Shown here piece after piece: positions 8,223 to 17,158 of a stretch of DNA of 31,611 nt; position 1 is the stretch's first letter; each line of letters begins with the position of its first letter. The notes beneath the pieces are model-generated. The model made no database searches and was not told where the DNA came from. It saw nothing but the letters and a program-made list of their open reading frames with translations. Position numbers and translations under genes: made by a program. The stretch is from the NCBI GenBank assembly GCA_046727855.1, contig JBKPDL010000205.1, forward strand, positions 1-31,611. Reading direction: 5' to 3'. Source of the stretch: DASPWV01 sp046727855. Lineage in GTDB: Bacteria > Acidobacteriota > Vicinamibacteria > Vicinamibacterales > UBA2999.

Positions 8223-9628
8223 CAGTCGACGCGCGCTTTTTGGGCCGCGCGATGCATGAGCACGAGCGCCCCGGCAAGCCACAACCCGAGCGTGGCAACG
8301 CTCCAGCCGACGTTAGCGACCGCCCACGCGGCGGTGGGCGGCTCATATTCGAACGGGGGGACTTTCTCCCAGAGCTCGCGCCCGGCGAGATACACCTCCC
8401 CTTTCTTGGTATTCGCGGCAATGTCGTTGTTCATCGTGCGCTGAATGAGGCGGCGGTACTGCTCGGCCGCGATCGTGAAGTCGCGGTGGTGGTCAAAGTC
8501 GGTACCGGCCAGACTCATTGACACCGACTGCGCGGCAAGCGTCGGTGCGGCGATGCCGGCGATTTGCAATACGACGTTCTGACGTTTGTACTGGTCAAAG
8601 AGCCGGCCGTAGTGGCGATCGAACACTTCGTTGCCGTGCTCTTCGCCTTCCTGCAGCGAAATGCCAGCAAAGGCAAGGGGTAGCGCATCCACGTCGTTGA
8701 CGTTGTAGCGCGCGAACAGCTCCTGCCGCCGCATTGCCAAGCGTTCCTCGACCGCCTTCGCATCGGAGAGATCGGCGTCGAGCGCCCTTTGGAACTCGAC
8801 GGCGGAGGGGGTTGGATGCATCGTCGCGGCGACGTCGGCAGCGATACGCGACGCAACCACGCTGTTCGCGAACCAGAACGAGAGCAGAATCAGGAGCGCG
8901 GATCGCGCCGATCGCGCGCGCGCCGAGACCGTGAGCGACACGGCGATCAACAGGGCGAAGTAGATGACGTAGGTGAGCGCCAAAAGCGCCGCGCGAGACA
9001 GATCGCCGGAAAGCACGCCGTCCCGATCGCTCAGTGTGAGCGCCGCCACGCCGATCACCGCGGCCGGGATGAGGACCAGGCCCAGCGCGGCGGCAATACC
9101 AAGCGCCTTGCCGAGGACCAAATCGCCTGGCGGCACGCCCAGACTCAGGAGCTGCCGCAACGTCCCTTGCTCGCGTTCGCCGGCAAACGCGGAGAACGTC
9201 ATCAACACGATGAAGAGCGGCACGAGCACTTGCAACGTGCTCGCGGCAGTCGATTCGCCAAAGCGCTGCACCGCCGTGCGATCCTGTGCTGGTCGATATT
9301 TGAACTCGTTCTGTTTGTGCGCTTCGAGCCACACCGCCACGCCCATGTACGGATCGACGCCGGTATCGATAATCGCGAGTGGGCTTTTTGGCTTGAACGC
9401 GTAGACGCCGTAATGCGCCGCTGAGTGCGGATTGCGTTTTGTCTGGCCCAGCCACTGCCCGCGCGTTGCCGCTTGCGCGGCGCGGTGCTGCCGATCGATG
9501 TCGTTGAATTGCTTCCAACCGGCGGCGAGCGACAACAGCGAGAGCGCCACCACCACGGCGCTGAGCACGCGAAAGCGTCCGTCGCGAAATATCTCAGTGA
9601 GCTCCTTGCGTGCAATTCGCCTAATCAT
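8222..9628 (-). CDS. ABC transporter permease, ABC-2/DUF3526-like (first permease)
   Basis: 468 aa. ATG 9628 overlaps the ATPase stop (8 nt), which argues against the longer frame beginning at 9685. It starts MIRRIARKELTEIFRDGRFR, a typical amphipathic entry helix, followed by a transmembrane helix and a soluble loop of about 110 residues. The core has five helices with the GEREQGTLRQLLSLGVPP coupling motif (about 150-170), then a large periplasmic loop (about 270-410) and a last helix. It is a paralogue of its downstream neighbour. Adjacent ATPase, permease, permease order with overlapping codons indicates one heterodimeric transporter. Cargo unknown. Confidence 0.84.
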   Translation of the reverse strand: MIRRIARKELTEIFRDGRFRVLSAVVVALSLLSLAAGWKQFNDIDRQHRAAQAATRGQWLGQTKRNPHSAAHYGVYAFKPKSPLAIIDTGVDPYMGVAVWLEAHKQNEFKYRPAQDRTAVQRFGESTAASTLQVLVPLFIVLMTFSAFAGEREQGTLRQLLSLGVPPGDLVLGKALGIAAALGLVLIPAAVIGVAALTLSDRDGVLSGDLSRAALLALTYVIYFALLIAVSLTVSARARSARSALLILLSFWFANSVVASRIAADVAATMHPTPSAVEFQRALDADLSDAKAVEERLAMRRQELFARYNVNDVDALPLAFAGISLQEGEEHGNEVFDRHYGRLFDQYKRQNVVLQIAGIAAPTLAAQSVSMSLAGTDFDHHRDFTIAAEQYRRLIQRTMNNDIAANTKKGEVYLAGRELWEKVPPFEYEPPTAAWAVANVGWSVATLGLWLAGALVLMHRAAQKARVD

Positions 9629-10325
9629 GCATGTACTCCAGATAGAGCCGCTCGAGATCCGCGTGACTGAACTCGTGCGTACCATGCACGGCGACGAGCT
9701 TGCCGTGCTTCATGATGCCCACGCGTGTCCCCGACTCTTTCGCGCGAAAAAGATCGTGCGTGGTCATCAGAACGGCCATGCCGCTGCGGCTCAAGTCGCT
9801 GAGCAGCGCCGAAAATTCGTTCGACATCTTTGGATCGAGCCCGGACGTGGGCTCGTCGAGTAGCAGCGCGCGCGCCTGTTTGGCGAGCGCGATGGCGATG
9901 CCGACTTTCTGGCGCATTCCTTTCGAGTAGGTGCTGACGCGTCGATCGGCGACGTGATCCGGCATGTCAACCGAGTGGAAGTAGCTGAGGAGATGCGCGC
10001 GCGTCAAATCGGAACGACCGGCGAGCGCGGCGAAGTACTCCAGATTCTCGAGGCCGGTGAGATTGCGATAGAGCATCACCGTTTCGGGAATGTAGGCGAC
10101 GTACTTCTTCGTCTCGAGCGGCTCCTTCGTCACGTCGAGACCGTTGATCGTCGCCGTTCCGGACGTCGGCGCGACGAAGTTCAAGAACAGATTGATGGTC
10201 GTCGTCTTACCAGCGCCGTTGGCGCCGAGCAGGCAAAAGACTTCGCCCGGTTCGACGGTCAAATCGAGCGAATCGAGCGCGACGACGCCGTTGTACCGTT
10301 TGGTGAGCTGTCGTGCTTGCAGCAT
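9621..10325 (-). CDS. ABC transporter ATP-binding protein
   Basis: 234 aa. Contains Walker A GANGAGKT (about residues 34-41), Q-loop region IPETVMLYRNLTGLENL, signature YSKGMRQK (instead of LSGGQ, usual in ABC-2 export ATPases), Walker B ALLLDEPTSGLD and the switch TTHD. Start ATG 10325 is preferred: the ORF runs upstream through the hairpin to 10391, but family homology (MLQARQLTKRYNGVVALDSL) begins here. No Shine-Dalgarno sequence is visible between the T-tract at 10342-10348 and the ATG. First gene of a three-gene minus-strand operon. Confidence 0.9.
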   Translation of the reverse strand: MLQARQLTKRYNGVVALDSLDLTVEPGEVFCLLGANGAGKTTTINLFLNFVAPTSGTATINGLDVTKEPLETKKYVAYIPETVMLYRNLTGLENLEYFAALAGRSDLTRAHLLSYFHSVDMPDHVADRRVSTYSKGMRQKVGIAIALAKQARALLLDEPTSGLDPKMSNEFSALLSDLSRSGMAVLMTTHDLFRAKESGTRVGIMKHGKLVAVHGTHEFSHADLERLYLEYMHD

Positions 10326-10341
10326 GGGGCCAATCCGCGCG

Positions 10342-10389
10342 AAAAAAAGCCGGCGGCGGAAGGAGGCTGTCCATATATCCGCCGCCGGC
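10342..10389 (-). terminator. Intrinsic-terminator-like hairpin in the ABC operon leader (candidate attenuator)
   Basis: Read on the minus strand, GCCGGCGGCGGA (10389-10378) pairs perfectly with TCCGCCGCCGGC (10360-10349) across a 17-nt loop, followed at once by seven T residues (10348-10342). This is a textbook intrinsic terminator, yet it ends 16 nt before the ABC ATPase start codon and no minus-strand gene lies upstream; the upstream neighbour is divergent. It should therefore act in the leader of the ABC operon itself. Confidence 0.72.
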
Positions 10390-10436
10390 ACGGAGTGCCT
10401 CGTCGTTGAGTGAAATGGACACTAGCGCGGCGCCGT

Positions 10437-10456
10437 AAAAGACGCGCGTCCCTTTT
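10437..10456. promoter_or_regulatory. Palindromic operator-like site between the ABC operon and the LytS gene
   Basis: A perfect 10-bp palindrome GACGCGCGTC (10441-10450) is flanked by AAAA and, after two extra C residues, TTTT, giving an operator-like dyad. It sits in the divergent 227-nt intergenic region between the ABC ATPase and the LytS-type kinase. The rest of this region holds the hairpin (10342-10389) and the plus-strand -10 element (10539-10544). No LytTR-type binding repeat was recognised. Confidence 0.3.
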
Positions 10457-10538
10457 CAACGAATGGCCGATCCAAGCGGTCCATTGGGCTGCAGCAGCCA
10501 CTCGTCGGACGAAGTCGCCCAACGGACTATTCCGCGTC

Positions 10539-10544
10539 TACAAT
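10539..10544 (+). promoter_or_regulatory. -10 element of a probable leaderless transcript (LytS-type kinase)
   Basis: TACAAT ends 8 nt before GTG 10553. A transcript starting 7-8 nt downstream would begin at or next to the start codon, and no Shine-Dalgarno sequence is present. The -35 region is weak. Confidence 0.45.
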
Positions 10545-10552
10545 GAGCGGCG

Positions 10553-12346
10553 GTGCCAGCTCCCAATGCCGCCGAACTCCTGAACTTCGTCGGCTTCGTC
10601 ACCGGCGCGATCCTCTACGCGATGCTTCTCGTGCTGGTGATGCGCGCCCCTGGCCGTGAAGAATTGGCCCGGCGCGACTGGTTGCCGCTCGCCACAGCGG
10701 TGTTGGGCCTTATCTGGAACGTCGGGGAGCTCTTCACCTATCTTTTGCCTCGATTGCACGTCGTCGAGTCGAGCGTTCCCTTGGCCGCCTTGTCGTTCCC
10801 GGCACTGGGACTGCTCGCAGCGGTCGTCGTGCATTCGGTCGCGCGAACGCTGTCTCGTGGACGGTGGATTAGCGCGGCTGCCTACGCCTGCGCCATAGCC
10901 GCCGGCGCGTTGCATGCGCGCACGATCATATCCGGCGACGCGCGTTGGTCGTCGGCGGCTTTCATGCTGCTGATGCTGTCCTTCAGCGCCGTGATCATCC
11001 CGCTTGCGATTTTGAGCCGGCGCCGGCCGAACGGACCGCGCGCCGTCTGGATGCTCGGCCTCGCCCTGTTTGCGATCTCAGCAGCGCACCTGGGACAGTT
11101 TCACGGCCCGGGAAGATCGTGGCTGGTAGAGCTCGCGGGACATCACGCCGCGATTCCGCTCGCCTTCGCGATCCTGTATCAGGACTATCGCTTCGCCCTC
11201 GCGGATCTCTTCCTGAAGCAGGCGCTCACGCTGCTCGTGCTCGTCATCGTTGCCTTTGGTGGCTACGCGCTCGCGGTTGCGCTTGCCGGAGAAAGCTCGC
11301 TGGCGATCGGCGTGTTGATGGCGCTCTGGATCGGGACCACGCTGCTCTATCCCTGGCTCCGCCGCGCCATCGTCCGATTCGTCGATGCGGTCTTGCTCGA
11401 GCGCGCCGATTACGGCGCCTTGCGCGGCGCGGTGGCGATGGAGCTGGCGGAGGAGAAGACCGTCGAGGACGTGCTCGATATCGTGTGCTTGCGGCTCGGC
11501 GCTGCGCTCAATGCCCGGCGTGTGGAATGGCGGCCGGCTGTCGCCGCGCCCGAAGGCAGCGAACCTGCGCTGTCGGTCCTGGTGCCGACAGCTGAATCAC
11601 CGGGCTACATCATTACGGTGGACGATCTGGCAAGCGGACGCCGGCTGCTTTCCGACGACGAATCGTTGGCCGAAGCGATTGCCTTGCTCGCGGCGCGCCG
11701 CATAGACGCATTGCGGCTCGAAGAGATTCACAAGTTGACCGCGGAAGCGGAACTCAAGGCGCTGCGCGCGCAGATCAACCCGCATTTCCTGTTCAATGCG
11801 CTCACCACGATTGGCTACCTGATCGAGACTGCGCCGCAGCGTGCCGTCGAGACGTTGATGCAGCTGACGTCACTGCTGCGCGGAGTGTTGCGATCGGACG
11901 GCGATTTCTCGACACTCGGGCGCGAGATCGAATTGGTCGAGCATTATCTCGATATTGAACGTGCCCGTTTCGAAGAGCGCCTCAAAGTCGTCGTCGATGT
12001 TCCGTCGCCGCTGAGACACCTGCGCGTGCCCGCGCTGATTGTGCAGCCGCTGGTTGAAAACGCCATCAAGCACGGAATCTCACGCAGCATCGCCGGCGGC
12101 CGCGTTGAAATCCGTGCCGTGATGCACGGCAAGCAGCTGCATGTAACGGTGCGCAACTCAGGCGCACCGCTGGCCAACACGGGGGCGTCATACGGTGGGC
12201 GGCACGTCGGCCTCGATAACGTCGAGCGGCGTCTGGCCGGACATTACCGCGAAGGCGCACGCCTTTCGCTGCGGAGCGATCCCGATGGGTGCACCGTCGC
12301 GGAAATAGTTGTTCCGACGACAGAGGTGAATCGTGACGTCGCTTAA
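10553..12346 (+). CDS. LytS/YehU-type sensor histidine kinase
   Basis: 597 aa. The first 280 or so residues hold about seven to eight hydrophobic helices (7TM-like sensor). A GAF-like linker (about 290-385) follows, then the LytS His_kinase domain with LRAQINPHFLFNAL (phosphoacceptor H411) and the ATPase region with VQPLVENAIKHG and GLDNVERRL. These kinases sense membrane or extracellular cues and phosphorylate LytTR regulators. GTG 10553 is chosen since it is the earliest start and lies next to a -10 box. The downstream LytTR regulator overlaps by 14 nt, so the two form an operon. The divergent ABC exporter is a likely but unproven target. Confidence 0.9.
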   Translation: MPAPNAAELLNFVGFVTGAILYAMLLVLVMRAPGREELARRDWLPLATAVLGLIWNVGELFTYLLPRLHVVESSVPLAALSFPALGLLAAVVVHSVARTLSRGRWISAAAYACAIAAGALHARTIISGDARWSSAAFMLLMLSFSAVIIPLAILSRRRPNGPRAVWMLGLALFAISAAHLGQFHGPGRSWLVELAGHHAAIPLAFAILYQDYRFALADLFLKQALTLLVLVIVAFGGYALAVALAGESSLAIGVLMALWIGTTLLYPWLRRAIVRFVDAVLLERADYGALRGAVAMELAEEKTVEDVLDIVCLRLGAALNARRVEWRPAVAAPEGSEPALSVLVPTAESPGYIITVDDLASGRRLLSDDESLAEAIALLAARRIDALRLEEIHKLTAEAELKALRAQINPHFLFNALTTIGYLIETAPQRAVETLMQLTSLLRGVLRSDGDFSTLGREIELVEHYLDIERARFEERLKVVVDVPSPLRHLRVPALIVQPLVENAIKHGISRSIAGGRVEIRAVMHGKQLHVTVRNSGAPLANTGASYGGRHVGLDNVERRLAGHYREGARLSLRSDPDGCTVAEIVVPTTEVNRDVA

Positions 12347-13115
12347 GCCGCTGCGCGTCGTGGTGGCGGACGACGAACGCCCGGCGCGTAAGTTTCTGGG
12401 CAATCTGCTCGCGCAGTGCCCTGCCGTGGAACTCGTGGGTGAAGCGGCAAACGGCAAAGAGGCACTCGCGTTGATCGAAGAAACCAAGCCGCATCTGGTG
12501 CTGCTGGATCTGCAAATGCCCGAACTTGGCGGTCTCGATGTCGCGCGCATGCTGGCGGCCGGCGCTGCGCCAATGGTCGCGTTTGTCACCGCGTTCGACG
12601 AGTTCGCAGTGCAAGCCTTTGAGCTCAATGCCGTGGACTATCTGCTCAAGCCCGTCGATCGCGCCCGCCTCGATGCGACGCTGAACCGCGCGCGCGCGCG
12701 GGCGATGGTGAATGGCGCTGAACGAGCGCGTCATCTCGAGACGGCAGCCGCGGCCTACGATGTGGCCACGCGCCGCGCGTTTCTCGAACGTATTCCCGTT
12801 CGCCGCCGCGATGAAGTGATCATCGTCCCGGTGCGGCAGATTGCGTCCATCGTCGCCGAAGGCGAGCTGCTGCACATCACGACGCAGCGCAACGATCGCT
12901 TCACGATCTCCTACCGTTTGCATGCGCTCGAGTCGAAACTCGATCCGCGCAAGTTCGTCCGGCTCGGTCGCGGCGCCATCGCGGCGCTCGATCAAATTCA
13001 GCGGGTAAGCTCGATGCCCGGCGGGAATTACGAGGTGACGCTTGCCAACGGTCAACAGTTACCTGTGAGCCGACTCCAGTCGCGAGTGCTGCGCGAGACG
13101 CTACTGCGCCTGTGA
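12333..13115 (+). CDS. LytTR-family response regulator
   Basis: 260 aa. The receiver domain (about 7-125) has the acidic pocket ADDE (D13, D14), phosphoacceptor D59 in LLDLQMP, and the KP motif in YLLKPVDR. A LytTR DNA-binding domain (about 150-258) includes RRRDEVIIVPVRQIASIVAEGE, FVRLGRGAIAALDQI and GGNYEVTLANGQQLPVSR. LytTR proteins bind direct repeats in promoters through a beta-strand domain. GTG 12333 overlaps the kinase gene. Its 3' end overlaps the convergent amidase gene by 15 nt. Confident as the partner of the upstream LytS-type kinase. Confidence 0.92.
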   Translation: MTSLKPLRVVVADDERPARKFLGNLLAQCPAVELVGEAANGKEALALIEETKPHLVLLDLQMPELGGLDVARMLAAGAAPMVAFVTAFDEFAVQAFELNAVDYLLKPVDRARLDATLNRARARAMVNGAERARHLETAAAAYDVATRRAFLERIPVRRRDEVIIVPVRQIASIVAEGELLHITTQRNDRFTISYRLHALESKLDPRKFVRLGRGAIAALDQIQRVSSMPGGNYEVTLANGQQLPVSRLQSRVLRETLLRL

Positions 13116-15647
13116 TGCGGGTCGAACGCCGGCGACAAGCGCCGGCGGCCGACGATGGTGTGTCGCCTGTTCGTAGGCATGCGCCAGCGCGAGCACGTCA
13201 CGGTCGGACCACAGCCGGCCGAGAAACGAGACGCCGAACGGATAGCGTCCGCCAATGAACCCGGCTGGAACCGTGACCTGCGGCAGCCCAGTCATGGCGC
13301 TAGCCTCGCACGTGCCCGGTTCGCCGCCGTACCGCTCGAGCCCGCCTTCGTGTGTATGCGGCCGCGCCTGGTTGGCCGGATACAACAACGCGTCCAGTTT
13401 GTGTTGCGCCATCAAGTTGACGAACAAGTCGCGGAACCGCTCGCGCGCGGCATAGAACGTCGCATTAGCAGCTCGTCCTTCTTCGCCTGTCCCGCTCGAT
13501 TGCAGCGCTTCTTCTAAACGGCGCTGCCCGGCGGGCGCCATCTTGCCTGATGCGATCAGCTCTTCGACCGTGAGCACCTTCTCGCCCGTCGACGCGCCAC
13601 GCGAGAGGTAGGCGGTCCATGCAGCTTTGAGCGAACCCGGCGCGCTGCCGCGAGCGGATCGGTACTCGTTATCGAGATTCGGGATCGCGACCTCAACCAC
13701 AGCGGTCCCGGCCGTCTCCAGTTCCTTGACCACCCGTTCCATCGCCGTGGCGATCTCGCGTTCGCCGGTTACGCCCACAAACAGTTGGCGCATGACGCCG
13801 ATACGTTTGCCCTTCAACGAGGCCTCAGCAAGACCGGCAGCAAACGATCCGGTGATGTGCGTCGCGGCGTCGCGCGTGGCTTCATCTTCCGGATCGGCGC
13901 CGGCAACCTGATCGAGCACGAGGGCGAGCTCGCGAACCGATTTCGCCATCGGGCCGACGGCATCGTTGTAAGTGTTGAGTGGCATGACGCCAGCGCGGCT
14001 CGTCAAGCCTCGGGTGGTGCGGATTGTGGCCAGCGACGCGAACGCAGCAGGGTTCGACAGCGAGTTGCAGGTATCGGTGCCAAACGCAAGCGTCACCAGG
14101 CTGCTGGCGACGGCCGTGGCGCTGCCGCCGCTCGATCCAGCCGTGCTCAGCGACGGATCGTAGGCGTTGCCGATGGTGCCACCGAGCGAGCTGATGCCGA
14201 AGTCGCCGAATGGAAACTCGTCGAGATTGGTCTTGCCGAGCACGACAGCACCGGCGCGTCGCATGCCGGCGGCCATGCGTGAGTCGAGTCGCGGTTTGTG
14301 ATCCACCAGCGGCCGTGCGCCGCCGGTGGTCGCAAGTCCGAGGACGTCGATGTTGTCCTTGAATGCGACCGGAATACCGTGGAATGGTCCGCGAACCTTG
14401 CCGGCAGCGCGCTCCGCATCGAGCACGCGGGCGTCCGCGATCGAGCGTGGATTCAACGTGAGCATCGAGCGGAGCACGGGACCGTTGCGATCGTAAGTTG
14501 CGAGCCGCCGCAGGTACTCGCGCACGACGTCTTCGCTCGTCGTTTGGCCACTCGCGAGCGCCGCTTGAAGCTGCGGCGCAGTCTTCTCCACGACCGGAAA
14601 CATCTCGTGTAGTGGCGGGCCTTGACTCCCACGAACCGACCAATTGACGATTTGTGCGCGTTGCAGGGGGGTGAGTCCCCGAAGGTCGGGATCGGCCACG
14701 AGCTTTCGCGCGATCTCAGTCACCAGCGCGATCTGCGAACCCGCCGCGGGAAGGTTCGGCGATGGACCCGAATACGGCTCGTCGCTTTTTGGCGCGACAA
14801 TGCCGTCAACGATCGCGATCGGGAATCCTCCGCGCGGGTCGTACACCTCGCTCAGCCCCTTCACGACGAACGTCATGAGCGATGCCGTTTGAGCCGGCTG
14901 CACCGTGAAGCTGAAAACGTATCCGATATGCGCGGGATCGAAACCGGGCCAGCGATCGACAAACGGATTGCCGTACATATCGCCAATTCGGGTCAACAAC
15001 TTCGACGCGTTCGCTCCGAGGACGTGCGCAGATGGACCATGGCCCGATGGTCCGCGCATCGGGTCGCCGGCGCCGCGTGCGTTCTGCATCACGGTGACAA
15101 AGCTGTCCGACAGATCAATCTGTCGATTGCCGTCGGATGTTGCCGCAACCGCCACGCGCCCGCCATCTTCGAACGCGCCGGTAGCGCCTCCCCACGCGAC
15201 GCTCACGGTGTGCGGCTCAGCGGCGACATTCGTGTAGCTGTCCAGATATCGCAGGTAGTTGGTGTCTTTCGGTGCGTAGATCGCGCGATCGATCACGATG
15301 CCGCTTTCAAGTAGCGGCGTGATGGAATCGAAGCGCTCGCCGCCGTCATGGGCGAGGCCAAAGCCGCGCAGATAGCGGTTGTCGGCAAGCAGCGACGTGC
15401 CCGCCTCCGCTCGCGCCGAACCGGCCGCGCGCTTCGGCAAGGCAAGCCGCACCTGAAGTTTCAAGTAGCCAAACCCGTTGAACGGATTCGCGCGGCCACC
15501 AGTGGCGATGCCGCCGCTATCCTGCGACCACGTCGATGTGTCCTGGATGTCCCAGAATTGCCCGTCGGCAGAGGGCAGTGGCGTCACGGCGCGTACGACG
15601 CCCGCAAGAAAGACCGCGATGATGGCCGATAGCAGTAAGCGCTTCAC
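13101..15647 (-). CDS. Exported amidase-signature hydrolase with an extra N-terminal domain
   Basis: 848 aa. A signal peptide is likely at 1-20 (MKRLLLSAIIAVFLAGVVRA). Residues about 22-320 form a domain I do not recognise, with beta-rich character. Residues about 345-830 are an amidase-signature domain with the Ser-cisSer-Lys triad: K430 in VAFKDNID, S506 in TAGSSGGSA, S529 in GTDTCNSLSNP. The spacing (76 and 23) matches the family. The usual DTGGSIR around the nucleophile is altered to DTCNSLS, but the Ser is kept. Such enzymes hydrolyse amides; the substrate is unknown, and the signal peptide separates it from GatA. GTG start 15647 follows a -10-like box. Divergent to the DUF4118 kinase. 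Confidence 0.85.
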   Translation of the reverse strand: MKRLLLSAIIAVFLAGVVRAVTPLPSADGQFWDIQDTSTWSQDSGGIATGGRANPFNGFGYLKLQVRLALPKRAAGSARAEAGTSLLADNRYLRGFGLAHDGGERFDSITPLLESGIVIDRAIYAPKDTNYLRYLDSYTNVAAEPHTVSVAWGGATGAFEDGGRVAVAATSDGNRQIDLSDSFVTVMQNARGAGDPMRGPSGHGPSAHVLGANASKLLTRIGDMYGNPFVDRWPGFDPAHIGYVFSFTVQPAQTASLMTFVVKGLSEVYDPRGGFPIAIVDGIVAPKSDEPYSGPSPNLPAAGSQIALVTEIARKLVADPDLRGLTPLQRAQIVNWSVRGSQGPPLHEMFPVVEKTAPQLQAALASGQTTSEDVVREYLRRLATYDRNGPVLRSMLTLNPRSIADARVLDAERAAGKVRGPFHGIPVAFKDNIDVLGLATTGGARPLVDHKPRLDSRMAAGMRRAGAVVLGKTNLDEFPFGDFGISSLGGTIGNAYDPSLSTAGSSGGSATAVASSLVTLAFGTDTCNSLSNPAAFASLATIRTTRGLTSRAGVMPLNTYNDAVGPMAKSVRELALVLDQVAGADPEDEATRDAATHITGSFAAGLAEASLKGKRIGVMRQLFVGVTGEREIATAMERVVKELETAGTAVVEVAIPNLDNEYRSARGSAPGSLKAAWTAYLSRGASTGEKVLTVEELIASGKMAPAGQRRLEEALQSSGTGEEGRAANATFYAARERFRDLFVNLMAQHKLDALLYPANQARPHTHEGGLERYGGEPGTCEASAMTGLPQVTVPAGFIGGRYPFGVSFLGRLWSDRDVLALAHAYEQATHHRRPPALVAGVRPASQAQ
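13127..13147 (+). terminator. GC-rich hairpin just past the LytTR gene
   Basis: Two copies of the self-complementary 8-mer CGCCGGCG (13127-13134 and 13140-13147) with a 5-nt loop lie 12 nt after the LytTR stop, inside the last codons of the convergent amidase gene. No T-run follows, so any termination would be weak or factor-dependent. Confidence 0.3.
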
Positions 15648-15653
15648 GCCCTA

Positions 15654-15659
15654 ATGGTA
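15654..15659 (-). promoter_or_regulatory. -10 element of a probable leaderless transcript (amidase)
   Basis: On the minus strand TACCAT lies exactly 6 nt before the GTG start at 15647, with no Shine-Dalgarno sequence. The spacing equals that at 15680-15685 and 17920-17925. Confidence 0.4.
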
Positions 15660-15679
15660 ATAGGTTGCGGCGTGTCGGC

Positions 15680-15685
15680 TATCAT
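15680..15685 (+). promoter_or_regulatory. -10 element of a probable leaderless transcript (DUF4118 kinase)
   Basis: TATCAT ends 6 nt before ATG 15692 with no Shine-Dalgarno sequence between. This supports ATG 15692 over the in-frame TTG at 15665, which would start before the promoter element. The divergent amidase promoter lies about 20 nt away. Confidence 0.45.
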
Positions 15686-15691
15686 CGCGTC

Positions 15692-17158
15692 ATGAGGCCG
15701 CTAACGGCCGACATCGTCCGGCTCATAACCGGATTGGGTGCGGTCGCAGCCGTCACCTTGGCGTACGCGAAGTGGCTGCCAATGTCGAACGCGGCCACTG
15801 TTTCGACGACCTTTCTCATGGTCGTTCTCGTCGTTGCGGCCACTTCGCGTCTTTGGATTGCGGTCGCCACCTCGTTTGCCGCCGTGCTTTCGTTCAACTT
15901 CTTTTTTCTCCCTCCAGTCGGCACCTTCACGATCGCTGATCCGCAGAACTGGGTGGCGTTGCTGGCGTTTCTGACAGTGAGTCTCGTGGCCAGCAACCTT
16001 TCGGCAATTGCGCGCGCGCGCCGCGACGAGGCGGTTGGCCGTCGCAACGAACTGGCGCGGCTCTTCGATTTGAGCCGCGATGTCCTGTTGATGACGGATA
16101 GTCGCGAGGCGATTTCCATCCTCGCCCGAGCAATTGCCACCCGGTTCGATCTGGAGTACGTCGCCATTGCGCTGCCGCGCGCGCAGCAATGGGATGTCTT
16201 TGAAGGAGGCGCGGCATCGATCGCGATCTCCTTCGACAGCTACGCTCGCGCCGACTCAGCGCAGCGGACGGTGTCGATCGACGGCCACATCGTCCAGTTC
16301 GTGCCACTCCGATTTGGCGCGAAAGCCATTGGATTGCTTGCCGCCGCCGGCCGCCCGATCGAAGCGGGCACGCTCGACACCCTAGCTGGAGTGGTGGCGA
16401 TTGCCATCGAGCGTGCGCATTTTCTCGAGGAACGAAAAGCCGCGGAGCTCACCCGACAAAGCGAGGAATTGAAAACCGCGCTGCTGGCTTCACTTGGACA
16501 CGATTTGCGCACGCCGCTGACCGCTATCCGCGTGGCGGCGAGCAACCTGAACGCGTCATGGATGACCGCCGATGATCGGCGCGAACAAAGCGATCTGATC
16601 CTCGACGAAGTTGAGCGTCTCACCCGGCTCTTTCAGAACATCCTCGACATGGCGCGCATCGACGCCGGGGCGATTGCCACCGATGCGCGCTGGACGCATC
16701 CATCGGAAATTCTTGCGGCGGCGCGAGATCAAGTCGAGCACGCCTTGTCCCGGCACAAGGTGGAGGTGAACGTTGAAAACGACGTGCCCGTGCAGCTCGA
16801 TCCGCGGCTGACAGCCGCAGCAGTCGCGCACCTGCTCGAGAACGCGGCGCAGTATGCCCCTCAGGCGTCGGTCATCAATCTGACCGCTCGAGTCACCGAT
16901 GACGGTCTGGTCATTGACGTACGCGATCACGGCCCGGGGATTGCCCCGGCTGATCTGCCGCATCTGTTCGAGCGGTTCTATCGAGGTGGAGCGGCGAAAG
17001 GACGCGCGTCGGGAACAGGGATGGGCCTCTCGATTGCGCGCGGATTGCTGGCGGCAGAACAAGGACGCATCTCGGCGGCGAACTGTCCGGATGGGGGCGC
17101 CCAGTTTACGATCGTGGTTCCCGCGGCAGTGAAGCAACCGGTTGCCTCGACTCCATGA
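15692..17158 (+). CDS. DUF4118 sensor histidine kinase (KdpD C-terminal half as a separate protein)
   Basis: 488 aa. Four transmembrane helices at about 8-100, with the KdpD-specific FNFFFLPPVGTFTIADPQNW between helices 3 and 4 (DUF4118). A GAF-like segment spans about 120-235. The HisKA box ASLGHDLRTPLTAI has phosphoacceptor H270. The catalytic domain has N-box HLLENAAQYAP, G1 DHGPGIAPADLP, F-box LFERFYRGG and G2 GTGMGLSIARGLL. The KdpD ATP-binding sensor and USP domains that normally precede DUF4118 are absent; they are encoded apart at 24426-26644. Its stop overlaps the KdpE start (ATGA). It probably phosphorylates that KdpE in response to K+ limitation (family knowledge). The whole-length KdpD would be near 900 aa. 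Confidence 0.9.
   Translation: MRPLTADIVRLITGLGAVAAVTLAYAKWLPMSNAATVSTTFLMVVLVVAATSRLWIAVATSFAAVLSFNFFFLPPVGTFTIADPQNWVALLAFLTVSLVASNLSAIARARRDEAVGRRNELARLFDLSRDVLLMTDSREAISILARAIATRFDLEYVAIALPRAQQWDVFEGGAASIAISFDSYARADSAQRTVSIDGHIVQFVPLRFGAKAIGLLAAAGRPIEAGTLDTLAGVVAIAIERAHFLEERKAAELTRQSEELKTALLASLGHDLRTPLTAIRVAASNLNASWMTADDRREQSDLILDEVERLTRLFQNILDMARIDAGAIATDARWTHPSEILAAARDQVEHALSRHKVEVNVENDVPVQLDPRLTAAAVAHLLENAAQYAPQASVINLTARVTDDGLVIDVRDHGPGIAPADLPHLFERFYRGGAAKGRASGTGMGLSIARGLLAAEQGRISAANCPDGGAQFTIVVPAAVKQPVASTP

Noticed and set aside
8222..8282. Longer N-terminus for the second ABC permease
   Set aside because: The extra residues lie wholly inside the preceding permease gene; ATG 8222 overlaps its stop as TGATG and opens the hydrophobic family start.
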